54,727 bases of DNA from an uncultured Muribaculaceae bacterium (GCA_910577465.1 CAJTMM010000017.1:1-54727), one strand, 5' to 3'. Shown: positions 7,364 through 16,441, numbered from the stretch's first letter. Translations and numbers: made by a program. The notes: generated by a model from the sequence alone, not told the origin.

Positions 7364-10300
7364 ATGAAGTCAAAGGTAACATCTTTGTTATTGATGCTTT
7401 TGCTCTTCCCCGTGATGCTCGTGCAAGGTGCCACACCTGTCACGATTACGGGTACTGTGCAAGACAGTAGTGGAGAACCGTTGACAGGTGTGTCCGTTAT
7501 GCTGAAGGGAACTTCAACAGGCGGTTCGACCAATATCGACGGTCAATTCACAGTAAAAGCCCCTGTGGGCGGTGTGCTGAAATTCTCGTATATCGGCTAT
7601 GCCCCTCAGGAAGTAAAAATCACCGGCGAACAGCCCATTACCGTGGTAATGGAGGAGGACACCAAGTCGCTCGACGAAGTGGTGGTGACCGCACTCGGTA
7701 TCAAGCGTTCGGAAAAAGCCCTTTCGTACAATGTGCAGAAGGTGGACGGCTCCGCGCTTACCGAAGTCAAGGACGCCAACTTCATGAACTCACTCAACGG
7801 TAAAGTAGCCGGTCTTGACATCAAGAAAAGCTCAACCGGTGCCGGTGGTGCCACCCGTGTGGTACTCCGCGGTTCCAAGTCAATAGAGGGTGACAACAAT
7901 GCCCTTTATGTGATAGACGGTATACCTATGTTCAACACCACGATGGGCAACCATGACAGCGGTGTGGTAGGTGAAGGCCGTGCCGGAACAGAAGGTATAG
8001 CCGACTTCAACCCCGATGATATCGAGAGCATCTCGGTGCTTTCAGGTCCTTCGGCAGCCGCCCTCTACGGTAGTAGCGCAGCCAACGGTGTGATCCTTAT
8101 CACTACCAAGAAGGGTGTGGAGGGTAAATTCTCGGCAACCGTATCGTCAAGCTCACTCTTCTCCAAGGCTTACCGCACTCCCAAATTCCAGCGCAACTAC
8201 GGCAATGTGGTAGGTTCGTTTGAAAGCTGGGGCAGCCGTATGGCAACTCCCATGGATTATGATCCCAAGGATGATTTCTTCCAGACAGGTACACAGTTCG
8301 TGAACTCATTGACCATCAATACAGGTACCAAGACTAATCAGACATTTGCGTCGATAGCTTCGACCAACACCACCGGTATCGTGCCTAACAACACTTACGA
8401 CCGTCTGAACTTCACCGTACGCAATACCTCCCGTTTCCTGAACGACAAGATTCAGTTGGACCTCGGTGCATCGTACGTTCATCAGAAGGACCGCAACATG
8501 GTATCGCAGGGACGTTATTACAACCCCGTAATCTCCGCTTACCTGTTCCCGCGCGGTGAAAACTGGTCAGACATCAAGACATTCGAACGTTACGACGCAT
8601 CGCGTAACCTGGCAGTACAGTACTGGCCCGTGAAGGATGGCGACTACGCTTCCCAGAACCCTTACTGGATTGCTTACCGTAACCCCGCCACCAATAAGAA
8701 ACGCCGCTATATGATCAATGCCGGTCTTACTTATTATATCACTGACTGGATGAATGTGGCTGCCCGTTATCGTCTCGACGACACCAACTCCAAGTTCGAA
8801 CGTAAGCTTTACGCATCGACCGACCAGCTCCATGCAGGTAACAACAAGGGTGCTTACGAACACAGCACATACAGCGAAAAGCAGCAGTATGCCGATGTGA
8901 TGTTGAACATCAACAAGACTATCCAGGACTTCTCCCTGAATGTCAACGCCGGTTACAGCTTCTCAGACATCAAGAATGAGCTGCACGGATACAAAGGCCG
9001 TCTGCTTCAGGTGCCCAACCTCTTCGCCCCCAACAATATCGACCCCACCTACGGTGAGCTCGTGATAGGCGACGGTCTCGGCAATGTACGTAACAACGCA
9101 CTTTTCGCCAGCGTGGAAGCCGGATGGCGCAGCATGCTCTATCTTACCGTTACCGGCCGTAACGACTGGAACTCCCGTCTGGTCAACACCAAGGAGGAAT
9201 CATTCTTCTATCCTTCGGTAGGTCTCTCGGCTATCATCTCACAGATGGTTGAACTTCCCAAGCAGATCACTTATTTGAAAGTACGCGGTTCGTACACCGA
9301 AGTAGGTGCTCCCGTATCGCGCTCAGGTCTTACACCCGGTACCATCACCACTCCGGTGGTAGGCGGTGTAATCAAGCCCACCGACACTTATCCCTTCGAT
9401 GATTTCAAGGCAGAACGTACCAAATCGTACGAAGTAGGTTTGACAATGCGTCTTTTCAACAAAATCAGCGCTGACGTCACCTACTACCACTCCAATACCT
9501 ACAACCAGACATTCCTCGGTGACCTCCCCGAATATACAGGTTACAAGTACATCTACCTGCAGGCAGGTAAGGTTGAAAACCGCGGTATAGAAGCGTCAAT
9601 CGGTTACAGCGACACATATCCATGCGGTCTGTCGTACTCGACCACACTTACCTATTCGCGTAACATCAACCGCATACGCAGCATGGTCAAGAACTATTCA
9701 GCAAACTTCGAAGGTTCGCTCATACGTATCCCCGACATTACCGAGGTGCAGAAGGATGGCGGCCGTGTAATCCTGAAAGAGGGCGGCTCTATCAATGATA
9801 TCTATGCCAAGCGTTTCTTCAAGAAGGACTCACAAGGCTTCGTTGAAATCAAAGCCGACGGTTCATTCGGTATGGAGGATGGCGAGCCTGTGAAACTCGG
9901 TCACACTGACCCGAGCTGCAACTTGGGCTGGAACAACCATTTCGCATACAAAGGCTTCTCGCTCAGCTTCCTCATCAATGCCCGTCTCGGCGGCGTGGTA
10001 ACCTCTTCAACCGAGGCTATCCTTGACCGCTTCGGTGTATCGAAAGCTTCCGGCGATGCCCGCGACAACGGTGGCGCGCTCCTTCCCGGTCAAGGCCGTG
10101 TGGATGCCAAGAAGTACTATCAGATGGTAGGTACCGGCAACTGGGAAACCGCAGGTTACTACACCTACAAAGCCGACAATGTACGTCTGCAGAGCCTTAC
10201 ATTCGGTTACACCTTCCCCGCACGCTGGTTCGGCAACGTAATCAACAACCTCACTGTAAGCTTCATCGCTGAAAACCCGTGGTTGATCTACTGCGAAGCA

Positions 10301-10411
10301 CCGTTCGACCCCGAACTCACACCCTCGACCTCCACTTACGGACAGGGTAACGATTACTTCATGCAGCCGAGCACCCGCAGCTTCGGTTTCGGTATCAAGT
10401 TCAATCTCTAA
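7364..10411 (+). CDS. SusC-family TonB-dependent outer-membrane transporter, operon B
   Basis: Full-length SusC paralogue of 1015 aa, importing oligosaccharides delivered by the adjacent SusD. The start at 7364 gives a Sec signal (MKSKVTSLLLMLLLF...VQGA). Residues about 25-98 are a carboxypeptidase-regulatory beta-sandwich (VTITGTVQDSSGEPLTGVSV, STNIDGQFTV). The TonB box LDEVVVTALG follows near residues 104-113, then the plug (YVIDGIPMFN, LYGSSAANGVILITTKKG), the 22-strand-type barrel, and a C-terminus ending in FGFGIKFNL. There is no N-terminal STN domain, so it is unlikely to signal to an anti-sigma factor by itself. Codon use is strongly biased (AAC, GGT, CGT, ATC), as in highly expressed genes and unlike the operon A paralogue. 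Its stop is 15 bp before susD. Confidence 0.96.
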   Translation: MKSKVTSLLLMLLLFPVMLVQGATPVTITGTVQDSSGEPLTGVSVMLKGTSTGGSTNIDGQFTVKAPVGGVLKFSYIGYAPQEVKITGEQPITVVMEEDTKSLDEVVVTALGIKRSEKALSYNVQKVDGSALTEVKDANFMNSLNGKVAGLDIKKSSTGAGGATRVVLRGSKSIEGDNNALYVIDGIPMFNTTMGNHDSGVVGEGRAGTEGIADFNPDDIESISVLSGPSAAALYGSSAANGVILITTKKGVEGKFSATVSSSSLFSKAYRTPKFQRNYGNVVGSFESWGSRMATPMDYDPKDDFFQTGTQFVNSLTINTGTKTNQTFASIASTNTTGIVPNNTYDRLNFTVRNTSRFLNDKIQLDLGASYVHQKDRNMVSQGRYYNPVISAYLFPRGENWSDIKTFERYDASRNLAVQYWPVKDGDYASQNPYWIAYRNPATNKKRRYMINAGLTYYITDWMNVAARYRLDDTNSKFERKLYASTDQLHAGNNKGAYEHSTYSEKQQYADVMLNINKTIQDFSLNVNAGYSFSDIKNELHGYKGRLLQVPNLFAPNNIDPTYGELVIGDGLGNVRNNALFASVEAGWRSMLYLTVTGRNDWNSRLVNTKEESFFYPSVGLSAIISQMVELPKQITYLKVRGSYTEVGAPVSRSGLTPGTITTPVVGGVIKPTDTYPFDDFKAERTKSYEVGLTMRLFNKISADVTYYHSNTYNQTFLGDLPEYTGYKYIYLQAGKVENRGIEASIGYSDTYPCGLSYSTTLTYSRNINRIRSMVKNYSANFEGSLIRIPDITEVQKDGGRVILKEGGSINDIYAKRFFKKDSQGFVEIKADGSFGMEDGEPVKLGHTDPSCNLGWNNHFAYKGFSLSFLINARLGGVVTSSTEAILDRFGVSKASGDARDNGGALLPGQGRVDAKKYYQMVGTGNWETAGYYTYKADNVRLQSLTFGYTFPARWFGNVINNLTVSFIAENPWLIYCEAPFDPELTPSTSTYGQGNDYFMQPSTRSFGFGIKFNL

Positions 10412-10426
10412 TATTCTTTGACTATC

Positions 10427-12049
10427 ATGAAAATAAACAATAAGATTTTGATAGGCGCATGTGTGGCTTCGCTGCTCACGGCGTGCGACTACGAAAATAT
10501 CAACACCAATCCCTACGAGATGACCGACGAGATGGGCACATGGGACGGTGTAGGTATCGGCGGCCAGTTGACCACTATGCAGCAGACCGTGATACCCGCC
10601 GGTACGCAGGCTGATGCTACCGATGTTGCCAACCAATATCAGGTAGCCTATAACCTGTCGTCGGACGTATGGTCGGGCTATTTCGGACAGAACAACAACT
10701 GGAATGGCGGTAACAACAATACCACCTATTACCTTGTGGACAGTTGGGTAGCCGCAACATACAACAATTCCTACACCAAGATGCTCGCACCTTGGAAGAA
10801 GCTCCGTGTCTATTCAGAGAACAATAACCGCCCCGAGGTGTATGCCCTCGCACAGGTAGTGAAAATCTCCGGCTGGCACCGCACACTTGATTCATTCGGC
10901 CCGATGCCTTATTCTCATGCCGCTGACAATACGCTCTCGATTCCCTTTGACTCGGAAGAAGAGGTGTTCCGCGGAATGCTCGCCGACCTTGAGGATGCTA
11001 TAGAGGAACTCTCGACATGCGCCCGCAACGGTTCATCGATACTTCCCGAATTTGATGCCGTATATGCCGGTGACGCCACCAAGTGGGTGAAATATGCCAA
11101 CACTTTGATGCTGCGTCTTGCCATGCGTGTACGTTATGCCGATGCCACTCTCGCCCGCGAATATGCCGAGAAGGCAGTGAATCAGGAGTATGGTCTGATG
11201 ACCGTCAAAGATGATGAGGCCAAGATGAACCAAGGCGCCGGCTTGCAGATCCTTAACAACTTCGTAGTCGTAGCTGACCAGTACGATGAATGCCGTATGG
11301 GTATGTCGATGTTCTGCTATCTGCTCGGTTATGAAGACCCACGTCTGTCGGCATATTTCCTCCCTGTAACAGAAACAAGCTATCAACGCTATGCCACTCA
11401 GGCTTATAATGATAATTATTATGGAGCCATCTCGTTAGGAAATACCCGTGGTAAGAACGATAGGTATGCTTATGCTACCAGCAAGCCCAATATCCAATTG
11501 AACACCCCCATCTACTGGATGCGTGCTTCAGAGGCATATTTCCTCCGCGCGGAAGCCGCGTTGGTATGGGGCGGAGTGTTCGGCGATGCCGCATCGCTTT
11601 ACGAACAGGGTATCCAGGCATCGTTTGACGAAAATGGTGTGAGTGCGTCGGTTGCCGACTATATCGCATCCGGCAAGCAACCCCGAGCAGCGTACGATAC
11701 CTACATTACAAGTAGCCGCGCTGTGCCTTCGACTACCACAGCTGAGTTTACCGGTACTACGGAGCAGAAACTTGAGAAAATCATGATTCAGAAGTGGATT
11801 GCATTGTTCCCGAACGGACATGAGGCTTGGACCGAATGGCGTCGTACAGGTTATCCCAAGCTTTGCCCGACAGCGACCAACCGCGGCCTTTCGCAGGGTG
11901 TGACCACAGAGGGCGGTATCCGCCGTATGGTTTATCCCAACAGCTTCAGCAATACTGAAGCAACTGCCGAAGTATACAACGACGCAGTGTCGAAGCTGAG
12001 CAACGGTACTGACTCACCCGTGACCAAACTGTGGTGGGACTGCAAGTAA
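10427..12049 (+). CDS. SusD-family glycan-binding lipoprotein, operon B
   Basis: Surface lipoprotein partner of the SusC encoded just upstream, 540 aa. I use the ATG at 10427 rather than an in-frame TTG nine bases earlier, because it starts the lipoprotein signal MKINNKILIGACVASLLTAC cleanly, with Cys20 lipidated. The mature N-terminus DYENINTNPYEMTDE and the C-terminal WIALFPNGHEAWTEWRRTGYP, then RRMVYP and KLWWDCK, match the SusD subfamily also seen at 2797 and 48252. SusD proteins close over the SusC barrel like a lid and hold glycan. It is followed by 30 bp and the GH18 gene. Confidence 0.94.
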   Translation: MKINNKILIGACVASLLTACDYENINTNPYEMTDEMGTWDGVGIGGQLTTMQQTVIPAGTQADATDVANQYQVAYNLSSDVWSGYFGQNNNWNGGNNNTTYYLVDSWVAATYNNSYTKMLAPWKKLRVYSENNNRPEVYALAQVVKISGWHRTLDSFGPMPYSHAADNTLSIPFDSEEEVFRGMLADLEDAIEELSTCARNGSSILPEFDAVYAGDATKWVKYANTLMLRLAMRVRYADATLAREYAEKAVNQEYGLMTVKDDEAKMNQGAGLQILNNFVVVADQYDECRMGMSMFCYLLGYEDPRLSAYFLPVTETSYQRYATQAYNDNYYGAISLGNTRGKNDRYAYATSKPNIQLNTPIYWMRASEAYFLRAEAALVWGGVFGDAASLYEQGIQASFDENGVSASVADYIASGKQPRAAYDTYITSSRAVPSTTTAEFTGTTEQKLEKIMIQKWIALFPNGHEAWTEWRRTGYPKLCPTATNRGLSQGVTTEGGIRRMVYPNSFSNTEATAEVYNDAVSKLSNGTDSPVTKLWWDCK

Positions 12050-12079
12050 TAATCTTAATTACCAAATGAATTCAAAGAA

Positions 12080-13222
12080 ATGAAAGCATTAAGCAAACTG
12101 ATATACGGCATTCCCGCCATTGCCATGCTGGCGCTTGCATCGTGTACCGATGTAGAGCCGATGGAGGTGGACCACGTGGGTGGCATGAACACCCTCGACA
12201 ACGAGAAGAGCGCAAAGTATTATGCCGATTTGCGCAAATGGAAAGAAACATCGCAGAACTATGGCCGTCCGGTATCGTTCGGCTGGTTCTCCAACTGGTC
12301 ACCCGAAGGTCCGGTGCGCAAGGGTTATCTCGCATCGTTGCCTGATAGTATCGACTTCATCTCGATGTGGAGCGGTCCGTTTGACCTCACTCCCGCCAAG
12401 ATAAAGGATAAGGAAATATTCCAGAAAAAGAAAGGCGGAAAGCTTTTTGTGTGCTACATCCTTCACAATATCGGTACCGGTATCACTCCGGCATGGGTGA
12501 GCCAGAAGGTTGAAGCCGAGAACCCCGATGTATCATCGGATGTGCTCACCGTGCTAAAGAATAAAGCTCAGAGTGAATATTGGGGTTATACCAGCGGTGT
12601 AAAAGGCTCAGATGACCATCTACAGGCTATCCGTACATACGCCAAGGCTTTGGTTGATACCATCGTGAAGTATGACTATGACGGTCTGGATATAGACTGG
12701 GAGCCGAGTGCCGGCGGTGACGGTGACGGTAGTCTCAAGGGAGCCGGTGGAGCATACCTGCACGAATTAGTGATGGAGATGGGTAAATACTTCGGTCCGA
12801 TGGCTACGGAGCGTCCTAACGGCAAGTATTACTACTTCTTGATAGACGGTGAAATATGGAATGCCCATAAGGAATCCGCGCCCTATTTTGACTATTTCAT
12901 CACTCAGGCATACGGAAACAGTTCCAAGTATTCACTTGATAACCGTGTGAGTGTGTTGAAACGCTGGTGCGGTGAGTATTACAATACGCGCAAACACATT
13001 TTCACAGAAAACTTTGAGTCGTATTGGAACTCAGGCGGTGCGTTGTGTGCTCAGGCAGCTTACAATAACGCTGAAGGACCCAAAGGTGGCGTAGGATCAT
13101 TCCGTCTTGACAATGACTACGACAATACTCCCGACTACAAGTTTACACGTATGGCTATCCAGATAAACCTGAATGCCTACAAAGAGTACATGGAATCACA
13201 AAATAACACAGAAACAGAATGA
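12080..13222 (+). CDS. GH18 glycoside hydrolase lipoprotein (endo-beta-N-acetylglucosaminidase-like), operon B
   Basis: Predicted surface GH18 enzyme of 380 aa. The lipoprotein signal ends in MLALASC, Cys22. The catalytic motif is intact as DGLDIDWE, D201 to E208: E208 is the expected proton donor and D206 assists the acetamido group. FDYFITQAYGN supplies the later active-site Tyr. It is homologous to the operon A enzyme (shared WFSNW/WYASW region near residue 75 and a GxIGTGIT/GDIGAEIT-like region), but an insert near residues 210-220 (GGDGDGSLKGAGG) follows the catalytic loop and may alter substrate choice. The stop overlaps the start of the next gene (ATGA), so the two are probably translationally coupled. 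Confidence 0.86.
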   Translation: MKALSKLIYGIPAIAMLALASCTDVEPMEVDHVGGMNTLDNEKSAKYYADLRKWKETSQNYGRPVSFGWFSNWSPEGPVRKGYLASLPDSIDFISMWSGPFDLTPAKIKDKEIFQKKKGGKLFVCYILHNIGTGITPAWVSQKVEAENPDVSSDVLTVLKNKAQSEYWGYTSGVKGSDDHLQAIRTYAKALVDTIVKYDYDGLDIDWEPSAGGDGDGSLKGAGGAYLHELVMEMGKYFGPMATERPNGKYYYFLIDGEIWNAHKESAPYFDYFITQAYGNSSKYSLDNRVSVLKRWCGEYYNTRKHIFTENFESYWNSGGALCAQAAYNNAEGPKGGVGSFRLDNDYDNTPDYKFTRMAIQINLNAYKEYMESQNNTETE

Positions 13223-14388
13223 TACGTAAAAGTTTTTATATAGGAGCCTTGGCGTTGATGGCTGCCGCATTGCCCGGATGTAACGATTCGGCAAGCGACT
13301 TGCTGGAGACCAAGCTTTATTTTGAAGAGAACGTGATCAATGTCAATGCCGAGGAGGATACCTATGTGTGCGACATCACATCACGTATTTCGAAGCCCAC
13401 AAACGGTACCGTGAAAGTAAACTACGCGGTGGGCGGTCAGGATCTGGTGGACAAGTATAATGCCAAATATGGTGTTACGGCACAGTTGTTCCCCGCCGAG
13501 AACTATGCCTTCCTGTCCAATGAATCGGTAGTGAAGCCCGGTAGTGTTTATTCAGAAGCTTGCCAGCTTCAATTGAATAACATCATGCAGGGTGAAGATG
13601 GTGTGACATACGTGCTGCCATTGTTGATATCGACCAATGATGTCTCTACCATATCCAGCTCCAGTGTAGCCTATGTGGTAATCAAGAAACCTATCCGCAT
13701 ATACAAGGCCATGCAGTTCGGAACTTACTGGCTTGACGTCCGTCTGCCGGCTTCGTTCAAGAGCACTACTTCCGTAACATACGAAGCATTGGTTTACGCG
13801 ACCCGTTGGAAAAACCTCGGAACTATCATGGGTAACGAAGGTGTGCTGATAATGCGTACCGGTGACTTGAACCATCCCGATAACGAACTCCAGATGGCAG
13901 GTAACGTGCAGATGCAGATGCCGAACTGCGATGCATGGGCAACAGGCAAGTGGTACCATGTGGCATTTACATACGATGCCGCTTCAGGCAAGGCTGAGCT
14001 GTATCTCAACGGCGAGTCTATCAACAGCAAGAATGTAGGTGCAGTATCGTTTGACCTCAATAACCGCTTCACCGTAGGTTATGCATACGACTATGATTCA
14101 TCACGTAAGTGGTATGGTTATATGAGCGAGGTGCGTCTATGGTCTGTAGCCCGTACGGCTAACCAAATCAAGGAGAACATGATGTATGTGAACCCCGATT
14201 CCGAGGGTCTTGAGGGCTACTGGAAGCTCAATGGCGAGGATATCGAGGAACGCGACGGCGTATGGTATGTCCTTGACCAGACATCGCACCACTACGACGC
14301 TACATCTAACCGTGGACGCCGCGGTGAAACGGGCGCGACACAGACATTCGGCAATCCTACGATGGCTGATGTGGATGTACGTCTGTAA
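13219..14388 (+). CDS. DUF1735 + LamG surface lipoprotein, operon B
   Basis: Likely surface glycan-binding protein, 389 aa, starting inside the stop of the GH18 gene (4-bp overlap). The signal ends in AAALPGC, Cys21. The N-terminal part (about residues 30-150) is DUF1735-like: EEDTYVCDITSRISKPTNG, LFPAENYAFLSN, VLPLLISTND. The C-terminal part (about 165-385) is a LamG_3 fold: VTYEALVYATRW, GKWYHVAFTYDAASGKAEL, MSEVRLWSVARTANQI, EGLEGYWKLNGED. It is the last gene of operon B and is followed after 10 bp by the second copy of the structured element. No enzymatic motif was seen. Confidence 0.85.
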   Translation: MIRKSFYIGALALMAAALPGCNDSASDLLETKLYFEENVINVNAEEDTYVCDITSRISKPTNGTVKVNYAVGGQDLVDKYNAKYGVTAQLFPAENYAFLSNESVVKPGSVYSEACQLQLNNIMQGEDGVTYVLPLLISTNDVSTISSSSVAYVVIKKPIRIYKAMQFGTYWLDVRLPASFKSTTSVTYEALVYATRWKNLGTIMGNEGVLIMRTGDLNHPDNELQMAGNVQMQMPNCDAWATGKWYHVAFTYDAASGKAELYLNGESINSKNVGAVSFDLNNRFTVGYAYDYDSSRKWYGYMSEVRLWSVARTANQIKENMMYVNPDSEGLEGYWKLNGEDIEERDGVWYVLDQTSHHYDATSNRGRRGETGATQTFGNPTMADVDVRL

Positions 14389-14398
14389 TAATGAATCC

Positions 14399-14518
14399 CT
14401 ATTGTGAATTAGGCGATTAACGTTCACACTTTAATCATAATGAAGGGGTGCCGCACCCAACCGGCATCCCGATGCAAAGGCGAAGTCCGGGCTTGTGAAA
14501 GTCCGGACTTTGTCGTTG
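14399..14518 (+). repeat. Structured 3' element, copy 2 (of two)
   Basis: Second copy of the element at 6775-6893, colinear with it at an offset of 7624 bp. Its middle stem pairs 14445-14453 with 14462-14470, and its last stem is 14483-14494/14499-14510 with the GTGA loop. Relative to copy 1, A-U becomes G-U, U-G becomes U-A and G-U becomes G-C, so all three changes in the stem keep pairing. Confidence 0.85.
14483..14512 (+). terminator. Probable terminator hairpin of operon B
   Basis: Twelve-base-pair stem with a GTGA tetraloop, identical in sequence to the operon A hairpin, followed by TTGTCG rather than a long U-tract. A terminator or processed 3' end is inferred. Confidence 0.5.
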
Positions 14519-14589
14519 CATTGTTTTGTGTAACGTGGTCAGGATTGCGGAGGGGCGGTTTTTTGGCTGCCTTTTTTGTTTTTATAAAG

Positions 14590-14625
14590 TATGTCAATGT
14601 GCTCTTGCCAATTCAATTAGGAATG
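14590..14625 (+). repeat. 36-bp dispersed repeat, copy 1
   Basis: TATGTCAATGTGCTCTTGCC followed by AATTCAATTAGGAATG is found identically at 54624-54659, at the outer end of operon C. Each copy is followed by further GAATTAGGAATG-type sequence and by an inverted repeat built on GAGGGCA/TGCCCTC. Confidence 0.85.
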
Positions 14626-14632
14626 AGGTCAT

Positions 14633-14704
14633 CGTCCGTAGGACGCTTGCGGAGCAAGAATTAGGAATGTTTGTGGGTGGTTGTACGAGGGCAGGATGCC
14701 CTCG
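14633..14704 (+). repeat. Cluster of short perfect palindromes with 3-nt loops
   Basis: Three hairpins: CGTCC-gta-GGACG (14633-14645), directly followed by CTTGC-gga-GCAAG (14646-14658), and CGAGGGCA-gga-TGCCCTCG (14686-14704). The uniform 3-nt loops and the association with a dispersed repeat resemble REP-type palindromic elements. No transposase gene is near. Confidence 0.6.
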
Positions 14705-14875
14705 CTCCGAGATGCCCTCGCTCCTATTTGTTGGTGATTTTTTTATTTGTGGTTTTGTGGGTGCAAAGATAGGGGGAGGATGTGGGGGATGTGCAACTTT
14801 ATGGGGGGTGGGTTTGTTAGGTATGCAGTGGCGTATCGGTTGGTTGCCGGTATGCAATCAAAAAAACTTATAGCT

Positions 14876-15445
14876 ATGTTGAAAGAACTGAAGACACGTA
14901 CGATTGTGACTCCGCTTCCGGTGCTGGTGGTGGGCACATACGACAAAGATGGAGTGCCTGATGCCATGAATGTGGCGTGGGGCGGACAATGCTGGGATAA
15001 TGAAATAGCCCTGAATATCTCGACTAATCACAAAACTACGGAGAATATGCGTCAGACGCATGCGTTCACGCTGCATATAGCGGATGTGGAGCGTATGGAG
15101 CTGGCTGACTATTTCGGTATAGTTTCGGGGCATGACAAGGATAAGATGGCGCGTGTACATGCCACTACCGTGCGCGGCAAGATGGTGAATGCTCCAATCA
15201 TAGAGGAGTTTGTGCTTGCCATGGAGTGCGAGGTGGTGTCGATGACCGATAATGGCGACGGCGGCACGAGGGTAGTGGGCAAAGTGGTGCGTACGCTTGC
15301 CGATGATACGATAATAGATGGTGACGGCAAGGTGGATTTCACGATGTTGAAACCAATATCGTATGATTCGGAGCATTGGACTTACCGTCCGCTTGGCGAA
15401 AGCATTGCCAAGGCATTCAGTGTCGGTAAGGCTCTAAAGGGCTGA
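14876..15445 (+). CDS. Flavin reductase-like domain protein (FMN-binding split barrel)
   Basis: Predicted FMN-binding split-barrel protein of 189 aa; such proteins reduce flavin with NAD(P)H or bind FMN, but the true substrate here is unknown. The visible family signature is PLPVLVVGTYDKDGVPDAMNVAWGG at the N-terminus (short, near residues 13-37), followed by IALNISTNHKTTENMRQT and FTLHIAD, the usual flavin-reductase-like order. I chose the ATG at 14876 because it begins at the conserved MLKELKTRTI; an in-frame ATG at 14852 is possible. It stands alone on the plus strand, ending 45 bp before a bidirectional hairpin that separates it from tRNA-Tyr. It is probably cytoplasmic, with no signal peptide. 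Confidence 0.8.
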   Translation: MLKELKTRTIVTPLPVLVVGTYDKDGVPDAMNVAWGGQCWDNEIALNISTNHKTTENMRQTHAFTLHIADVERMELADYFGIVSGHDKDKMARVHATTVRGKMVNAPIIEEFVLAMECEVVSMTDNGDGGTRVVGKVVRTLADDTIIDGDGKVDFTMLKPISYDSEHWTYRPLGESIAKAFSVGKALKG

Positions 15446-15490
15446 TGTGCAGGCAGCCAGCGTTGGTTTACAACCGATTGATATTATATA

Positions 15491-15526
15491 CAAAAGCGGT
15501 GCATCGTTTCCGGTGCACCGCTTTTG
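15491..15526. terminator. Bidirectional terminator between the flavin reductase-like gene and tRNA-Tyr
   Basis: CAAAAGCGGTGCA (15491-15503) and TGCACCGCTTTTG (15514-15526) form a perfect 13-bp stem with a 10-nt loop. The stem carries A4/T4 at its base, so it can end transcription from both converging genes. Confidence 0.7.
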
Positions 15527-15529
15527 CTG

Positions 15530-15612
15530 TGGGCGAAGATGGATTCGAACCACCGAAGGTAAAAACCAGCAGATTTACAGTCTGCCCCATTTGGCCACTC
15601 TGGTATTCGCCC
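15530..15612 (-). tRNA. tRNA-Tyr (GTA)
   Basis: Read on the minus strand, the cloverleaf starts GGGCGAATACCAGAGTGGCC and ends TTCGCCC plus discriminator A, with acceptor pairing GGGCGAA/TTCGCCC. The anticodon arm GCAGACTGTAAATCTGC places GTA in the loop. The long variable arm is of class II type, as expected for bacterial tRNA-Tyr, and the T arm contains GGTTCGAATCC. CCA is not encoded. A good promoter lies just upstream (15623-15654). Confidence 0.93.
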
Positions 15613-15622
15613 TAATGTGCGG

Positions 15623-15654
15623 CAAAGGTAGTTATTATTCGGGAATTACACAAA
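15623..15654 (-). promoter_or_regulatory. Promoter of tRNA-Tyr
   Basis: On the minus strand TACCTTTGCC (-7 element, 15623-15630) lies 20 bp from a -33 TTG (15651-15653). The predicted start is a few bases before the tRNA 5' end. Confidence 0.65.
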
Positions 15655-15697
15655 TGGTGTGGTAGAAAAGTGTGCGGGTGTGTGCGTGAGAGAGGGT

Positions 15698-16441
15698 TTA
15701 ACGCTGATTTTCGTGGGTCAGTCTATGCAGTATTTCCTGTACGTGCGGTGTGGGGGTAATGTCCATGGCACGCCGGAGATAGTCGATGGCGAGATTGCGG
15801 GCAGTGGGGTCAGCCGAAGCCCTCGGTGCGTAGTAGTTACCGAGATATAGCAGTGCCCGGTATGCCTGCGGGTTGATGTCGAGTATGCGCATGTATGTGG
15901 CTATGGCTTGGGTTTCGTCGCCGTCGATGAGGTAGCCTTGCGCGAGAGTGTAGAGGAATGCTTCGTTGTCGGGTAGCCCGTCGAGCATGATGCGGCTGTA
16001 TTGTATCATGCCCTTAGCGTCGCGGCGGTAGGTGTAGTACTTGAGGAGGTAGCCGTTGATGCTGCGTTGTAGCCACGGCATGGCTTGGCGGCACCGCAGC
16101 AGGTAGTCGCAGTAAAGCGATGTCTGTCCTACGGAGAAACTTGTGCGCTCGACGTTGGTGAATATGGAGTCGATGGGAACCTGAGCGGTCAATGCCATGT
16201 CGGTGAGCTGCATCTGGCGGGGTGTGTCGGAAAGCATTCCTGCCGCCACGATGGCATGGGCGTAGGTGTCGGGCACGTCGGGCCGGGCATCGAGCATGAG
16301 CGAGTACATGGCTTCGGCACTTGCCCATTCGCCATAGCCGAAGAAGCGGCCGGCTTTGAGCGACAGTGTCTGATAGTCGGTGGCGGTTGCCGAGAGTGCC
16401 GATAGCAGGATGGCGGCGGTGATGATGAGGTGTTTCAACAT
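15698..16441 (-). CDS. Exported tetratricopeptide-repeat protein
   Basis: A 247-aa protein with a Sec signal (MLKHLIITAAILLSALSATA, cleavage before TDYQT) and TPR-like helical repeats: ASAEAMYSLMLDARPD, FLYTLAQGYLIDGDETQAIATYMRILDINPQAYRALLYLGNYYA and a C-terminal DYLRRAMDITPTP helix pair (short motifs, about residues 35-240). TPR proteins act as protein-interaction scaffolds; the periplasm is the predicted location. Its start overlaps the end of the XRE/S24 repressor gene by 7 bp, so the two are co-transcribed. Specific function not recognised. Confidence 0.8.
   Translation of the reverse strand: MLKHLIITAAILLSALSATATDYQTLSLKAGRFFGYGEWASAEAMYSLMLDARPDVPDTYAHAIVAAGMLSDTPRQMQLTDMALTAQVPIDSIFTNVERTSFSVGQTSLYCDYLLRCRQAMPWLQRSINGYLLKYYTYRRDAKGMIQYSRIMLDGLPDNEAFLYTLAQGYLIDGDETQAIATYMRILDINPQAYRALLYLGNYYAPRASADPTARNLAIDYLRRAMDITPTPHVQEILHRLTHENQR

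Larger units (their letters stand above)
14389..14875 (+). other. Intergenic region after operon B, repeat-rich
   Basis: No gene is supported in this 487-bp stretch. It holds the second structured element (14399-14518), a 36-bp dispersed repeat (14590-14625), a cluster of short perfect hairpins with 3-nt loops (14633-14704), a 13-bp direct repeat (14696-14708 and 14712-14724), and a G-rich AT-poor stretch before the flavin reductase-like gene. Confidence 0.7.

Noticed and set aside
7364..10411. Possibility that the SusC proteins signal through an N-terminal STN domain to an anti-sigma factor
   Set aside because: In both complete copies the signal peptide is followed directly by the carboxypeptidase-regulatory domain; no STN segment and no anti-sigma gene are present.
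14763..14771. Perfect minus-strand TATCTTTGC pointing into the repeat region after operon B, as if driving an antisense or small RNA
   Set aside because: The nearest TTG is 22 bp away and no terminator or gene follows on that strand.
14526..14873. Open frames over the repeat cluster between operon B and the flavin reductase-like gene
   Set aside because: They run through hairpins and G-rich repeats and give low-complexity Gly/Cys-rich translations.
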